In this document: in pieces, positions 44,134-55,386 of the stretch | Numbering within the stretch: position 1 is the first letter of the stretch | Layout of the letters: each line of letters opens with the position of its first letter | From: Adineta ricciae | Taxonomy: Eukaryota > Rotifera > Eurotatoria > Adinetida > Adinetidae | Direction of reading: 5' to 3' | Assembly (NCBI GenBank): GCA_905250025.1 | Contig: CAJNOJ010000128.1 | Location: 186,001 to 250,000 of the forward strand | Length of the DNA stretch: 64,000 nt | Notes under the pieces: generated by a model | What the model was told of the DNA's origin: nothing | Seen by the model: only the letters and a program-made list of their open reading frames with translations | Database searches by the model: none | Position numbers and translations under genes: made by a program

Positions 44134-45858
44134 TTATTTTTTGGACGATGACTGTGTCTCAAAAACGCACAGTAATAAATCAGGATTGTCCTTCCAAGAA
44201 CCTAGAACAGAAACATCTCCTCGTACACGTATTGTTTTCTTTACAATATAATTCCTATATTCATTCGAGTCAAGTTCAGTCGTGCTATCACCATTACGAA
44301 TCTTGACTTGAAGCGCGCCGGGTACTTTCATATGTATACGCACATCTTTATCGCGTGGTAATGAGCGTTGCAATGGTTCAATAAGAATACATTGATGATC
44401 TTCGAACGCTTGATGCACCATAGGAATTTCAATCAATTGAGTTCCATTCGATTCTGGTACACGTATACTTATTGCTGCACGATGTGTTGTTTCCTTTGCC
44501 GTTTTTGCATAAATAGTCAATTCATATGGACGATCTTTTTTCGGTGGTGCTACATAACAATTGTATAAAGTATGGTCCATAATATCACGTTGACACAATG
44601 TATGCAATCGTCGAGAACATTCCTCCCCATCGACAAGTAATTTTGCATATAAATGAGCAGGTTCAGGTGTTCGTATTGAAATTGTGAATAAATATTGGTC
44701 GGATGGTTTAGATTTCAGTGATAATGATGATTGCCTAAGAGTATGTGAAGGTGGATTGGATCTCATATTTGGTAAACTATGTATTGTATTACTAGCAACA
44801 ACTTCATTATTGCTTTGTGTGTGATGAGATACGATGTCAGTAATAGATTCATCAGATGTTGTTCTCTGCTGATTGAGTACATCAACAATTGTTCTTTTAA
44901 TCAGATCAACTGACGCGGGTTGTTGATGTTCAATAATTTGGGTGAGAGCTTGTTTTTGTTCATTGAATAATCGATGTAGTATTGCATCATCAGTGTGTTT
45001 TTTAACTTTGATATCCTCTTCAAGTTTTTGGAAATGAGCAGTTTGCGCTTCTTTAATCGAATTGATTTCTGTCAAGGTTGATTGTAAAGAGTCTTCTTTT
45101 TTCGCTGTGATTGTCTGTATTTCCTGTTCAATTGCTCGTAATAGATTAAGCTGAAGTTCTTGGTGAGATTGTGATGTTTGTTGTTGAGATTCTAATGTGT
45201 CAATTAATGTTTGTTTCAACATATGAATCGATGAAATTGTTGTACCAACGAATTGCTCGTAAGCTTTTGTTAAAACTTTATTGTGCTCTTCGAGTAAACG
45301 GAGAGTGTCTGCTTTGTGTTCTTCGTTGATTGTTTGAATGACATTTCGCCTGTCCTCCTTAATGGATTTGATTAATACTTTATTTTTTACATTGATTTGT
45401 TTCCGAAATGACGCAAGAAGCATTTGCCGCTCACTTCTCAATGCTTTATTGAATGTCTCTCTCATTATTTCAGGGTTTATTTCAGCCGATTTCGGTGATT
45501 CAGTTCGTGCACGTGAAGATGGAGCTTTACCTTTCTTTGATTCATTAAAATTAGTTGTTCCTTCATCAACTGTTGTTGTTGTTTTTCTGTAATGAGCTGT
45601 TACTGGACGATGTCGATGAAATTTAGTTTGTTCAGTTGTTCTAGCTAATCGTTTAACTAATAGAGGTCTTCCTGATGCATCATGCGTCGGCTCATGTTGA
45701 CCATTGTCACAATTGAATATATAATACGTATTTTTATATGTTGGACGATCTTTTCGGACACCCAGAACATGGTAGGTCGACGAGCCAATTTGGAACGTAT
45801 GAGTAATGTCGAAAAAGCTGTTGTCTTGTGTCATAATATTACAATGATTTCCTTGCAT
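44134..45858 (-). CDS. Coiled-coil protein with C-terminal KY-type domains, intronless
   Basis: A single 574-residue ORF with no intron, unlike its neighbours. The N-terminal 75 residues look like a small beta-rich module (FFDITHTFQIGSSTYHVLGV, YYIFNCDNGQHEP). A long charged alpha-helical region follows, about residues 130-320, with heptad-like Leu/Ile spacing (RSERQMLLASFRKQINVKNK, LLRAIEQEIQTITAKKEDSL). The C-terminal about 200 residues resemble the Ig-like modules after the transglutaminase core in kyphoscoliosis peptidase (KY) relatives: AHLYAKLLVDGEE, NCYVAPPKKDRPYELTIYAK, CILIEPLQRSLPRDKDVRI and HMKVPGALQVKI. No Cys-His-Asp transglutaminase core is present, so catalysis is unlikely and a scaffold role is inferred. 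The family assignment is by pattern only. Confidence 0.8.
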   Translation of the reverse strand: MQGNHCNIMTQDNSFFDITHTFQIGSSTYHVLGVRKDRPTYKNTYYIFNCDNGQHEPTHDASGRPLLVKRLARTTEQTKFHRHRPVTAHYRKTTTTVDEGTTNFNESKKGKAPSSRARTESPKSAEINPEIMRETFNKALRSERQMLLASFRKQINVKNKVLIKSIKEDRRNVIQTINEEHKADTLRLLEEHNKVLTKAYEQFVGTTISSIHMLKQTLIDTLESQQQTSQSHQELQLNLLRAIEQEIQTITAKKEDSLQSTLTEINSIKEAQTAHFQKLEEDIKVKKHTDDAILHRLFNEQKQALTQIIEHQQPASVDLIKRTIVDVLNQQRTTSDESITDIVSHHTQSNNEVVASNTIHSLPNMRSNPPSHTLRQSSLSLKSKPSDQYLFTISIRTPEPAHLYAKLLVDGEECSRRLHTLCQRDIMDHTLYNCYVAPPKKDRPYELTIYAKTAKETTHRAAISIRVPESNGTQLIEIPMVHQAFEDHQCILIEPLQRSLPRDKDVRIHMKVPGALQVKIRNGDSTTELDSNEYRNYIVKKTIRVRGDVSVLGSWKDNPDLLLCVFETQSSSKK

Positions 45859-47181
45859 GTTTGCCGATATGAATCAAATATTCTCTACTCAGAAAATCTG
45901 TTATCAATCTTGTTTGATACTCTTATCTAAAAGGAAAAAATTTGTTCTCTTTTTCTGGTCAAATCTTCATGTAGAACGAAGATAGAAGTAGTCAAATGTC
46001 ATTTCCTAGTAACAGCAAAAACAAACTTCATTCCTGACGAGTCGTTGGAGAAGAAATGACACGGTATCGTTAAGAACCAGTTTTTTTCCTCTATTTCTCT
46101 ATTAAGCAAATGAGAACTTCAAAGAAAGACGATGTTTCGGATCTTATTACATACTTCGACATTTTCTACTCAAATTTATCAACAAGTAAATCTTCATATG
46201 AATATACAGAGTGCGAATTTCAACTTCGGATTGAGAAGACGTCATGCGACTTACATGTTCTTGCTTTTTATCGAATATACGAAGTCACATCATAGATATT
46301 TATTAAAAAGAAAATCACATTCTCTTTCAGATACCTTCGTTAACAACCTGAGATGTTAACCGAACCAAACGAACAGTCAGTACATATCGTGTTTGAGAAA
46401 ACTAAGAAAACGAAAGTATCAAAGAAACCTTGTTAAATCGAATCGGCTGAGAAAAGATCGTTGTCATCCGTTTACACTGCGGAAAATAGATGAATGTAAG
46501 TCATGCAGATACACGAGAATAGAAAAAGAAAGTCATTACTATCTAGAAATAAAAAGGAATGAAGAAGGTTTGTTACTATGTAAAAAAATGCTTGTAAGTA
46601 AACGGAAGAAGGGCCGAGACACATCATTTTTATCAACTAAGTTACAACATAACATCTGCCTTCTCAACATTGTCAAACATTTCTAAGCAACCAAGAATAT
46701 TCACCAATGAAAGAAATTGTTCCATCAGAAAACGATAATTGTCGATGAATTGTCCTTGTCAAATATAACCTAATCATACTCATATTTAGTCAACTATCTA
46801 AACGAAAACATATATTTCAATATTTACTTCTCATCCAGCAGCTAACATTTCTTTCTTTCAAACACGATCAACAAAACTCTCATATCTGACGTATCTCTCG
46901 TCATTGTTTATTGTTATTGTACATTACATCAATGGATGATGAGATGGCAATGATCTAATCTAGATTTCTTACGAACATTCCTGTAAATTATGATCATTTG
47001 ATATGCTGTGTAAATGCATCTTGCAAAAAAACATTTCATCGTTCTCAATCACGAATACTTGACTATGACATTTGCTTATCAAAGCGATGTGATACATCAT
47101 GTTCGACATTTACTCATAGCAAAGTTATAATTTCGTTCGAAAAAAAAGACGATGTGTTTTTGTTTTATAAAACAAAGTCAA
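45859..47181. other. Gap upstream of KY-domain gene
   Basis: About 1.3 kb. ORFs at 46110-46359 and 46393-46686 are Lys/Arg-rich but show no domain or credible splice partners. No RNA gene seen. Confidence 0.4.
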
Positions 47182-47809
47182 TCAAGCACGATTACGTTCA
47201 TGTAGATCGATGAGAATAACTATAGCAAGATAGCCGAATTGTTTTTCTTGATCATTAATCGTCACATGATAAGTTGAATTTGATTTAGAAAACGAATCGA
47301 TGACTTGAAATAATGTTTCGGGGCATTGCAATGCTGGATATTGAGAATTACTCGGTTCTATCGTGTCGATAATTGCTAGTCGACGATCTTTTAAATCACT
47401 ACTTCTAACTTTATATAATTTTCGTCCGATGATAATTGTGTAAAGATAGTTGTTGTAACTGCATAGTTCGTAGGTTAATTCACCGAAAAGAACTTTCTCG
47501 TCAGTGTTGGCATCGTTCGTGTATATCAAGTAATGTTTTGAGTTGGACGGATCGGATTCCACAGAACAGGATTCCGGTGAGAAGCGTTTCGATAGAGGTT
47601 TTGTTATTTTGATTCTAATAGGAAGATAAACAGCAAGGTATCGTTAGTTATACAACACGTAGAAGTGAGAAGAAAAATGCGAATTACTTGAATTGATCTT
47701 TATTTTCTTTTGAGGGCGATGCTTTGACCGTGCAGACAGTTTTGGCATTGCAGATAACTTCGAATTTCTCTTTGTTGAGTGAAAATTGTCGGGAGATTGT
47801 GTATTTCAT
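47182..47809 (-). CDS. Small two-exon protein of unknown function
   Basis: Exons 47809-47688 and 47614-47182 join in phase 2 and give 184 residues beginning MKYTISRQFSLNKEKFEVIC. The sequence alternates short hydrophobic strands with polar turns (HYLIYTNDANTDEKVLFGEL, YNNYLYTIIIGRKLYKVRS, YHVTINDQEKQFGYLAIVIL), as in an all-beta domain. The opening, with Phe-x-Val followed by CNAKTVCTVKA, is reminiscent of LURP-one/tubby-like folds, but this is only a resemblance. No signal peptide or membrane segment is seen. The intron is 73 nt with a normal donor and acceptor, so I believe the gene is real. Confidence 0.7.
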
Positions 47810-48631
47810 TTATTAATAATTGAGCAAACACTCGAGAAGAAAAAGTTTGTCTTGATGACTGGTTTTTATTGTTTTCTGATTAGTATCGTCAAACTTGTAA
47901 AAAAATGTGTGTTTCTTTCGTCCTGTTGAGTGTCTTGTGCTTACGAAATATTTTTGTTATGATCATGAATGATGAGAACGACACAGAAGAGGAGGAGAGA
48001 GACTCGTGTTGTTCTGCGCTAACGTTAACAAGCGGCAAATATTACTGATAGAAATAACGTTCTTTTTTCATTCGCCATTTGTAGATCTCATCTTCCTCAA
48101 TGATAAATATTTTTCCTCCGTTTCTTTTTCTCTTTTCTTTATCAATAGTTAAGGAAAACGTTGACCTAGCGAAAACGCACGGTGCACCAATTCGATCGCA
48201 GCGATTCTGCGTCAACAAATTGACAAATAAATGTAATCGACTATATACAAATTAGTATTCGAATAATAAAGTAGCAAATGTTGACACGCCTACTAGTGCT
48301 TTTCGTAGTCGCTATTATCAATACCAAAAACGACATTGGCCAAAGAATAATACATTATAAATTTCGCTTTTCTATAATGAGCTGTATGTACTAATCGAAA
48401 TCAAATGACGTTATTTATTCAACGTCCTCACAAGGTTACCTAAATTCGGTGTTTGTATTTATTTTGAATTGCAATTGAAAGAATAGATGAACTGCGGAAA
48501 ATGATTTTCGAGAAAATCGAACAGTAGAATACAGAGAAAAACGATTGTTCATATTCTGATGATCTAAATTTGTTTACAAGTAAATTCCATCACCATCTTC
48601 GATGCTAACTTGCTCGTTACAAAGAGAAGTT
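47810..48631. other. Gap between unknown gene and ARFGAP
   Basis: About 820 nt, AT-rich, no ORF or structured element that I can support. Confidence 0.4.
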
Positions 48632-51260
48632 TTACTTTTTCTATAAGAAATTATTCAAAAGACTTGAAGAGAAGATTTTTGTCAACTTACCTGCATGTTT
48701 GACATCATATTACTGGCGAATGATGACAACTTTCCAGCTGCTTTTGAGACGCCATCTTTGAAATCTGCTGTCATTGTTGTTAGATCGACTCCCTGATAAC
48801 CCGACGAACTCAGCTTTCGACTAGGATTACCGAAGTATTCTTCACTGGAAATACTCGTATTTCCTTGAAAGCGTGTGCTAACGTTGGACCGATCATTCTA
48901 CGAAAAAATCTTTTCCTTGTTGGCAAAAACGAACATTGTTTGTGAAAGCAAAACAAAATAAGTTTATTATTTAAATTTGGAAGTTAAAAGCTCGATCGGC
49001 GCGCTAGAAGTTTTGTTTAGATGAGCACATGCACATTATTTTTGTTGAAGAAAAAACATGAATTAGCAAGAGTAGAAAATAAGAGAATGTCTGTTTTCCA
49101 GTTGTCGTTAGATGGATGCACATGCAGCAAAATAAGATGAGTATGATATGTAGATTTTATCCATATGTAATGGTTACATACGTACATCCGAATCTCTGTT
49201 AAAGAATTGATCGCTTGATATGGCTTTAGCGTTAGAAAAACGTTTCTGAGTATCGCCTGCAGATGATGCATTGTAAGATGTTGATGATTTAGAAGATGAT
49301 CTAGAGCAAAGTGAATTGAAACTATCTGGTTTCGTGAGCATGCTGTCAACTTACCCGTAAGCATCACTGTTAGCCGTCGAACTGTTATAATTTGACCCTG
49401 AAGATTTGTTACTTCCACTTGATCCGTAATCTTTGTTCGTTGATTTTTTATCAATAACTTCCCAATCAGCACTGAATGAATCCATAGGTTTCGCAGATGA
49501 TTTTGGTTTGAAGAAATCATCATCTAATCTAGATGGGAAGAGAACAATTATGGATAGAAATGTGCGAATTCAAATAGCAATTATGGTTAACTCAGAACGA
49601 AATTCGTCTTTTATCGTATGAAACACCTTTTCCCTACTGTCGAATGAATAGCAATATTAATTTTAGTACATGCATATCTCGTATTAGTAATTGAAGTACT
49701 TTGATGGATTCTCATCATCATCTCCCGATAATTGTCTATCATTACTAAATATCATCTGAAATATTAAATTGAACATTTGCGCTTGTTCGACTCACTTCGA
49801 TCGACTGCTAAAGCCAGCTGGTTCAAAATCATCGAAAAAATCGCGATTTCTTGGTGCTAATGACACATTTCTGGTTGTTGTGACACCTTCTTGTTGAATC
49901 GTTTGCATATCTGTCATCGCACTATGGCTAACGCCACTACAACATCAATTTTTGAAAATATTCGTTAAATATTAATTTTCAACTACCTTCGAGCGCCAAA
50001 ACCCATCCCAAGACGTTCCATTTGTTCGGCTTTCTTTGGATTTGATTGTTTTAGTTTCGCTTCTTCTATTTCACGTTGTTTATTCATATCTTGATATGCA
50101 AATTTCAGATTCGCCCTAATAATAATCGAATTGACAACGATCTTTGTTCGAATGATATTCATCTTACATTTGTTTTTCCATTTGTTTTTCGTGTTCTTCA
50201 CGATTTTTTATCTCTAGTTGAGCACGTTCTTCCCGATATTTTTCTTGTTCTTGAACGTTACGTTCAATTTCTTTGAAATCAGTCGAAACCTTTTGTGCGC
50301 CAAAGCCCTTCTGAAAACAAATACATTCTGGAAATATAGATTTCATCATTTATTTATCGGTTCAAATCACCTTTTTAGTTGTTGGTGCACGACGTTGACC
50401 AATAGTGGACTTTTTGGGATCAAAAACCTTTGCCGATTCATCGTTATTAAATGCGTTAGGATCAACTGAAGGTCCTTCAGCTTGTTGTTCAGCTTAACAG
50501 AAGACAAGAACTGAACAATGAGAGATCAATGAATAAATAACGTACTTTTATCAAGATTTTGATCATTTGAACGTAAAGATGTACTAACATTCTCCTCCCA
50601 ACCTGATCTAGTCGATGTTTGAGAATGTTCATGGAAGAAATCTTCGTCTTTCCTTTCACTGGTTGATTGACGACGTTCATTTTTGTTTCCATCATCAAGA
50701 AAAAGCTTGAAAAAGATTTGTCAAATGAAATCATTTGCGATATGTAACAACGAAATACTTTAGTTCCATATTGTTTCATCGCTTTTGTTGCTAATTGATG
50801 AAGTTTCTCACGGTAAAGTTGTGCTGCACGACTATTGTATTTCTGTTGAATATCTTTTGTTTGACATCCATGTTGTTGAAAGAATGCTTCCTAAACGAAA
50901 TATATGTTTCAATCAATTATCAACACTAGCATATGGTTTAGTTACAGCATTTGCATTGCCACCGACTTGCATAGCCCTAAAGAATTGAATAATAAAGAAT
51001 GGTGTTCAGTCCAATGAAACATACCGAAGTTGAAGCCAAGCCCAACTTGTATCAAGATTGATCGAACGAATGAAGGATAAATGCACACCAAGCCCACGAT
51101 GTCTTGCTGAACAATCGATACAAAGAAATACACCGTATGTGATGGATGCCCATGTCGGATTCTTTGCTTCGCAATCAAAACAAACTTTATTTGCTGAGAT
51201 CGTTTTCAATCGTTTAAAGATAGCGTCAATATCTGATTTTGTTGGCTCTTCCATTTCCAT
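48632..51260 (-). CDS. ARFGAP3: ADP-ribosylation factor GTPase-activating protein, ARFGAP2/3 type
   Basis: ARFGAP2/3 stimulate GTP hydrolysis on Arf1 and take part in COPI coat function at the Golgi. Thirteen exons keep phase and give 547 residues. The ArfGAP zinc finger is [20 protein letters not shown] with [20 protein letters not shown] (CX2CX16CX2C and the catalytic Arg), then [38 protein letters not shown], a long basic/acidic helix, [20 protein letters not shown] and [12 protein letters not shown] correspond to the conserved BoCCS/GRM regions of ARFGAP2/3. [20 protein letters not shown] near the end matches the family's amphipathic C-terminus. The final exon (48632-48640) holds only Lys-Lys-stop. 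At 49744 the acceptor TTTAG|TAATG was preferred over the upstream TTTCAG|ATG because only it keeps the frame. Confidence 0.95.
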
Positions 51261-52603
51261 AGGTTATTATCAGATGAGTTTATCTACAGTTGAGAGAAAT
51301 CTTTTAACCTTGATCACCCTTAACTATGCGTAGTTTTTTGACAATAAAAGCAAATAAATCAGTTTGCTCACTACTGAGTAATGTGAGTAACAACGATCGA
51401 TTGATACTATTCGCTCACTATTCTTTTAATCAAATCTCTCGATGGATGTCGCTTATGTTTGCTCCGTATACGAGTCACAATGAGTAGTTGAATAATTTCA
51501 TCGACCTTTTCGTTTCTGTTTAATCTCATGTATTTGAGTGAGGTGAACACAAGTGATGAAACGATCCTATCGTCAGACCTAATGATTCCACCAGTTCATA
51601 CAGAGTAAGATAGATACGCAATAACACAATTCGTTTTGACTACGAGAATTGGATAATGAACTTGATTCTATTGCAAGACCAATCCTTTCCACGAATCTAC
51701 CCTAGTGCGAACCAGGATGGACAATCAGCCTACAAATGAGATAGGATCATATCTCGAAGTATATTTTCTACGAATTTTCTCATCAAATTTTTCGTGAAAA
51801 GCAAGACACTTATTGTTCAATGCTTCAAATGGGTTGTTCTAAATAACTCTGGCAATCAGCAAAAAAGAAATTTGCCTTTGGCTACTTAATTCTCTATTTA
51901 TTTTAATCAGTGAATATTAAGAGTGATTATCGAGTTCGCGAGATAGTTTTCGACGCAAAAATTCAATGATCATAACAAAATGTTCCACATTTATGAACCT
52001 GTCTTACATAAAATACAAATTATCTTTGTTTTGTACCATGAGATGTACTAGTCTGAACCTAGCATTGACTTTCTTAACTATTTCAATGAAAATAAGGAAA
52101 AGAAAGCATTTTCATCTTTCTTCTTTAGGATCTGAACTATTATAGAGATCAAACGCTTCATTGTTGTCGGAAACTGGCCTAGTTTTCCAAAACCTATTCA
52201 GTCAAAATGCCCGTGGTTCATATCGTAAATATGGTATGTTTCACTTACTGAATAAATGAACATCGTACTGCGACATCTAGTTGACCATGTTATTTGTTAT
52301 CAAATTACCCTGTTCGGAACAAGTACAGAACAAACGTAAACGAAAGGAAGTAAGGAAAAAGAAACGTTCTCTTCTCAGAGCTGAACAACGTCAACAATCT
52401 GTGGCTGGGTGAGACACACATCTCTGAGTCATGTTCTTTACTGATTGCGCAATTTTCTGATAAGTTGCTTTTGCATCTGACTCATGTTGTACGTTATATA
52501 AACTGTAGTCTTTTGGCATTTTTTCACACTTTCGACTAAAAATAGAAGGGAATTTGACACATTTTCGTATCTTTCACTTTTATCTTAATAAAACTCGAAA
52601 ATA
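51261..52603. other. Divergent intergenic region ARFGAP / NUP98
   Basis: About 1.3 kb. A short basic ORF from ATG 52287 (41 codons, KRKRKEVRKKKRS) ends at a GGGTGAGA donor-like site but joins nothing I can follow. Otherwise no gene is seen. Confidence 0.4.
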
Positions 52604-55386
52604 ATGTTCTCATTTCATCCGACAACCACAGCTGCTACTACATCCGCTTCAATGTTTACATTTTCTCGTCCGATTACATCACAAGCATCAAATATACCAC
52701 TGTTTCAATTTGGTGGTAGTGGCGCACAGGGTGGTGCGACTGTCTCACCATTTGCCCCTCTTCCAGCAACGAATCAACCTGCTAACAACGCAAATTCAAG
52801 TATGGAAAACGTAGAGGATCTCATTGCTTAACTATAAGATTTCTTTTCTATTTCAGATGCTACTGGCTTGTTCCAGTTCGTAAGCGGTCAATGCGCACCG
52901 GCAGCACAAGTACCAAATTATTTTTTCACAAATCAAACAGGCACAACAATTAAATTCATTCCAGTAGCTTCACAAGGTAAACTTCATACCATACATTTTT
53001 TAAATAATCCATTTCGATTTTTTAGAGACTGAATATGTGCGTAAAACTAAGAAAATTGTAACTTCGGATGTAAAATATCAGTGCATATGTAATATAAAAG
53101 AGTATTCGAGTAAATCGATGGATGAGCTTCGATTAGAAGATTATCAATCAAATCGAAAGCTCCCCTCAGGTAATGCCTTGTTTTTCCCGTCTGAAAAATC
53201 ATCCATTAATACTAAAGTCTCTTATTCTTTTAGCGTCGACCTCGGTTGCCTCAAATACATTGATCTTCAATGTCAATCCTCCAATTACAACCGCAGCGAA
53301 ACCATTTAGTACTGCGACTACGACCAATAATATTTTCAATCCATCGGTGTCAACTGTAGCGAACCCTTTCAGTGTTGCGACTCCGACCAGTAATATTTTC
53401 AATCCATCGGTGTCAACTGTAGCGAACCCTTTCAGTACTGCGACTACGACCAGTAATATTTTCAATCCATCGGTGTCAACTGCAGCGAGCCCTTTCAGTA
53501 CTGCGACTACGACCAGTAATATTTTCAATCCATCGGTGTCAACTGTAGCGAACCCTTTCAGTGTTGCGACTACGACCAGTAATATTTTCAATCCATCGGT
53601 GTCAACTGTAGCGAACCCTTTCAGTACTGCGACTACGACCAGTAATATTTTCAATCCATCGGTGTCAACTGCAGCGAGCCCTTTCAGTACTGCGACTACG
53701 ACCAGTAATATTTTCAATCCATCGGTGTCAACTGTAGCGAACCCTTTCAGAACTGCGACTACGACCAGTAATATTTTCAATCCAGCAATGTCAACTACAC
53801 CAATAACGACATTTCCGTGGTTAAAAAATGCTAGTTTAACACCAACTGCTCCAAATCTTAACCCATTCGGCATACAACCCGTAACTACAGGAGCTCCAAT
53901 GGCAACGGCATCATCAACGCATCCATTTACTACTACGCCAGCTACAACATCCAGTGTTTTCACAGTTCCGTCAATATTTCCTGGTTTTCGTACACCTACC
54001 ATATCGACGGTCAGTACGATCCCTTCAACTAATATCTCTCAGTCGTATACTGCACCGTTTCAATTCTCGCAAAGTTCATCGATTCTTAATCAACCATCAG
54101 TAATTCAATCAATATCTGTAACACAAACTCCGGCAATTGTGCCATCATCAATATCTTCAACGGCGGCATCAGAAACAGCTGCAATGAGTCAGCAACAGTT
54201 TCTTACCAAACTACTTCTCGATCCATACGGTAATCGTGGACGAAAAGAGTTTATCAATGCGGAATCAACCTCCTCGCCTAAGACATCCATTGTTGATTCA
54301 ACTTTACATACAACGGTGTCGGCATCGACACCGATACCAGTTGTTCTTCCGGTCCATTCGAATTTCCAAAGAACGACTGCTCCACATTCATCAATTAACT
54401 TAGATTTCAAACTAAAACCTACTTCGTCAGTTTCAACATCACATGAAGATACGCAGTCACTCAATCAACAATCTAAATCGACGACAGAACCAAGTAAAAG
54501 TACACTGTCGGGGGGTTTTACTGACGAAGAAGAGGTTGTTTTACTTACTCGTACGAAACTATCCAAATTACATTTGTTAAATAGTACAATGAATCAGCCA
54601 AATACACTTCATTCACTGTATCCCCGACGAAGTTTAGCTGAATTGGAATCATTAACAAAATTATCGCGACTATCACCTCCAATTTCGACACCTTCCGAAC
54701 AGACTGTTTTGCCAAAATCAGTCTCTCCAAACTTGGAACCTCAACCGAATATTGACCTGTCATCGTTCCGTTTACCAATCTTAACTCGTTTGAATTATTA
54801 TATGAAACCGGATCTAGCCGAATTAGAAACACTATTTAATGATAAAGGTCAATGTTTGGTCAAACAATTCACTGTTGGAAACGACAAGTATGGTTCAGTG
54901 ACATTTTATGGACAAATTAACGTTGCTGGACTTAATCTTGATGAAATAAGTAAGTTAATCTTTGCGAAAAACAATTTTACACCAACATATATCTTCTATT
55001 CATTCTCATTCTAGTTCAAATCAATCACCAAGAAGTTATTGTTTATCCCGATGATATAAGAAAACCAGCCGTCGGTGAAGAATTGAATCGTTCTGCTCGT
55101 ATTACATTATTTGACGTCTATCCAATCGATCGAGCAACACGATCAAAAATAAGCGATATTGAACGAATCAGAGCGATGAATTACAGTGATCATTTACGTG
55201 AAACCACCGGAAAGTTCGATGGAGAATTCATCAACTACGATCCCATCGATGGATCGTGGACATTCATGGTATGAAAACTTCAATATTGCAGTGAAAGTTA
55301 ATCTATACATGTTCTTCATTTCTTTATAGGTAAAACATTTTACTCGTTACGGTATCGATGAGAACGAAAAGTATACGAACCTCTAA
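52604..55386 (+). CDS. NUP98: NUP98-type nucleoporin, FG-poor, without Nup96
   Basis: NUP98 lines the nuclear pore, binds the mRNA-export factor RAE1 and forms the FG permeability barrier. Six exons (52604-52799, 52857-52976, 53026-53169, 53234-54949, 55015-55268, 55330-55386) give 828 residues. A GLEBS-type RAE1-binding motif is clear (YQCICNIKEYSSKSMDELRL, then EDYQSNRK). The C-terminal autoproteolytic domain is complete (TRLNYYMKPDLAELETLFND, QFTVGNDKYGSVTFYGQINV, EVIVYPDDIRKPAVGEELNR, GSWTFMVKHFTRYG). The protein stops 13 residues after the expected HF|T cleavage point, so no Nup96 half is fused. Oddities: Thr replaces Ser at the scissile site, and the FG region is replaced by a 21-residue repeat lacking FG. 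I can find only two FG dipeptides in total (FQFGG, NPFGIQ). Confidence 0.92.
53302..53805 (+). repeat. 63-bp tandem repeat in NUP98, eight units
   Basis: Eight in-frame 63-bp units encode variants of PFSTATTTSNIFNPSVSTVAN. Units differ mainly at ST/SV after PF and VAN/AAS at the end. From unit 2 on, a three-unit pattern (VAN, AAS, VAN) recurs, indicating a 189-bp higher-order unit. The first and last units are the most divergent, as expected for array edges. Near-identity at nucleotide level points to recent expansion or homogenisation. Confidence 0.95.

Noticed and set aside
46393..46686. 97-codon Lys/Arg-rich ORF
   Set aside because: Composition follows the A-rich DNA; no domain and no exon partners.
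52287..52409. 41-codon basic ORF (KRKRKEVRKKKRS) with a GTGAGA site
   Set aside because: Looks a little like an exon, but I could find no in-frame partner up- or downstream; left as unexplained.
53199..54002. 267-codon minus-strand ORF opposite NUP98
   Set aside because: It is the antisense shadow of the 63-bp repeat array (repeated DGLKILLVVVAVLKGF) and has no independent features.
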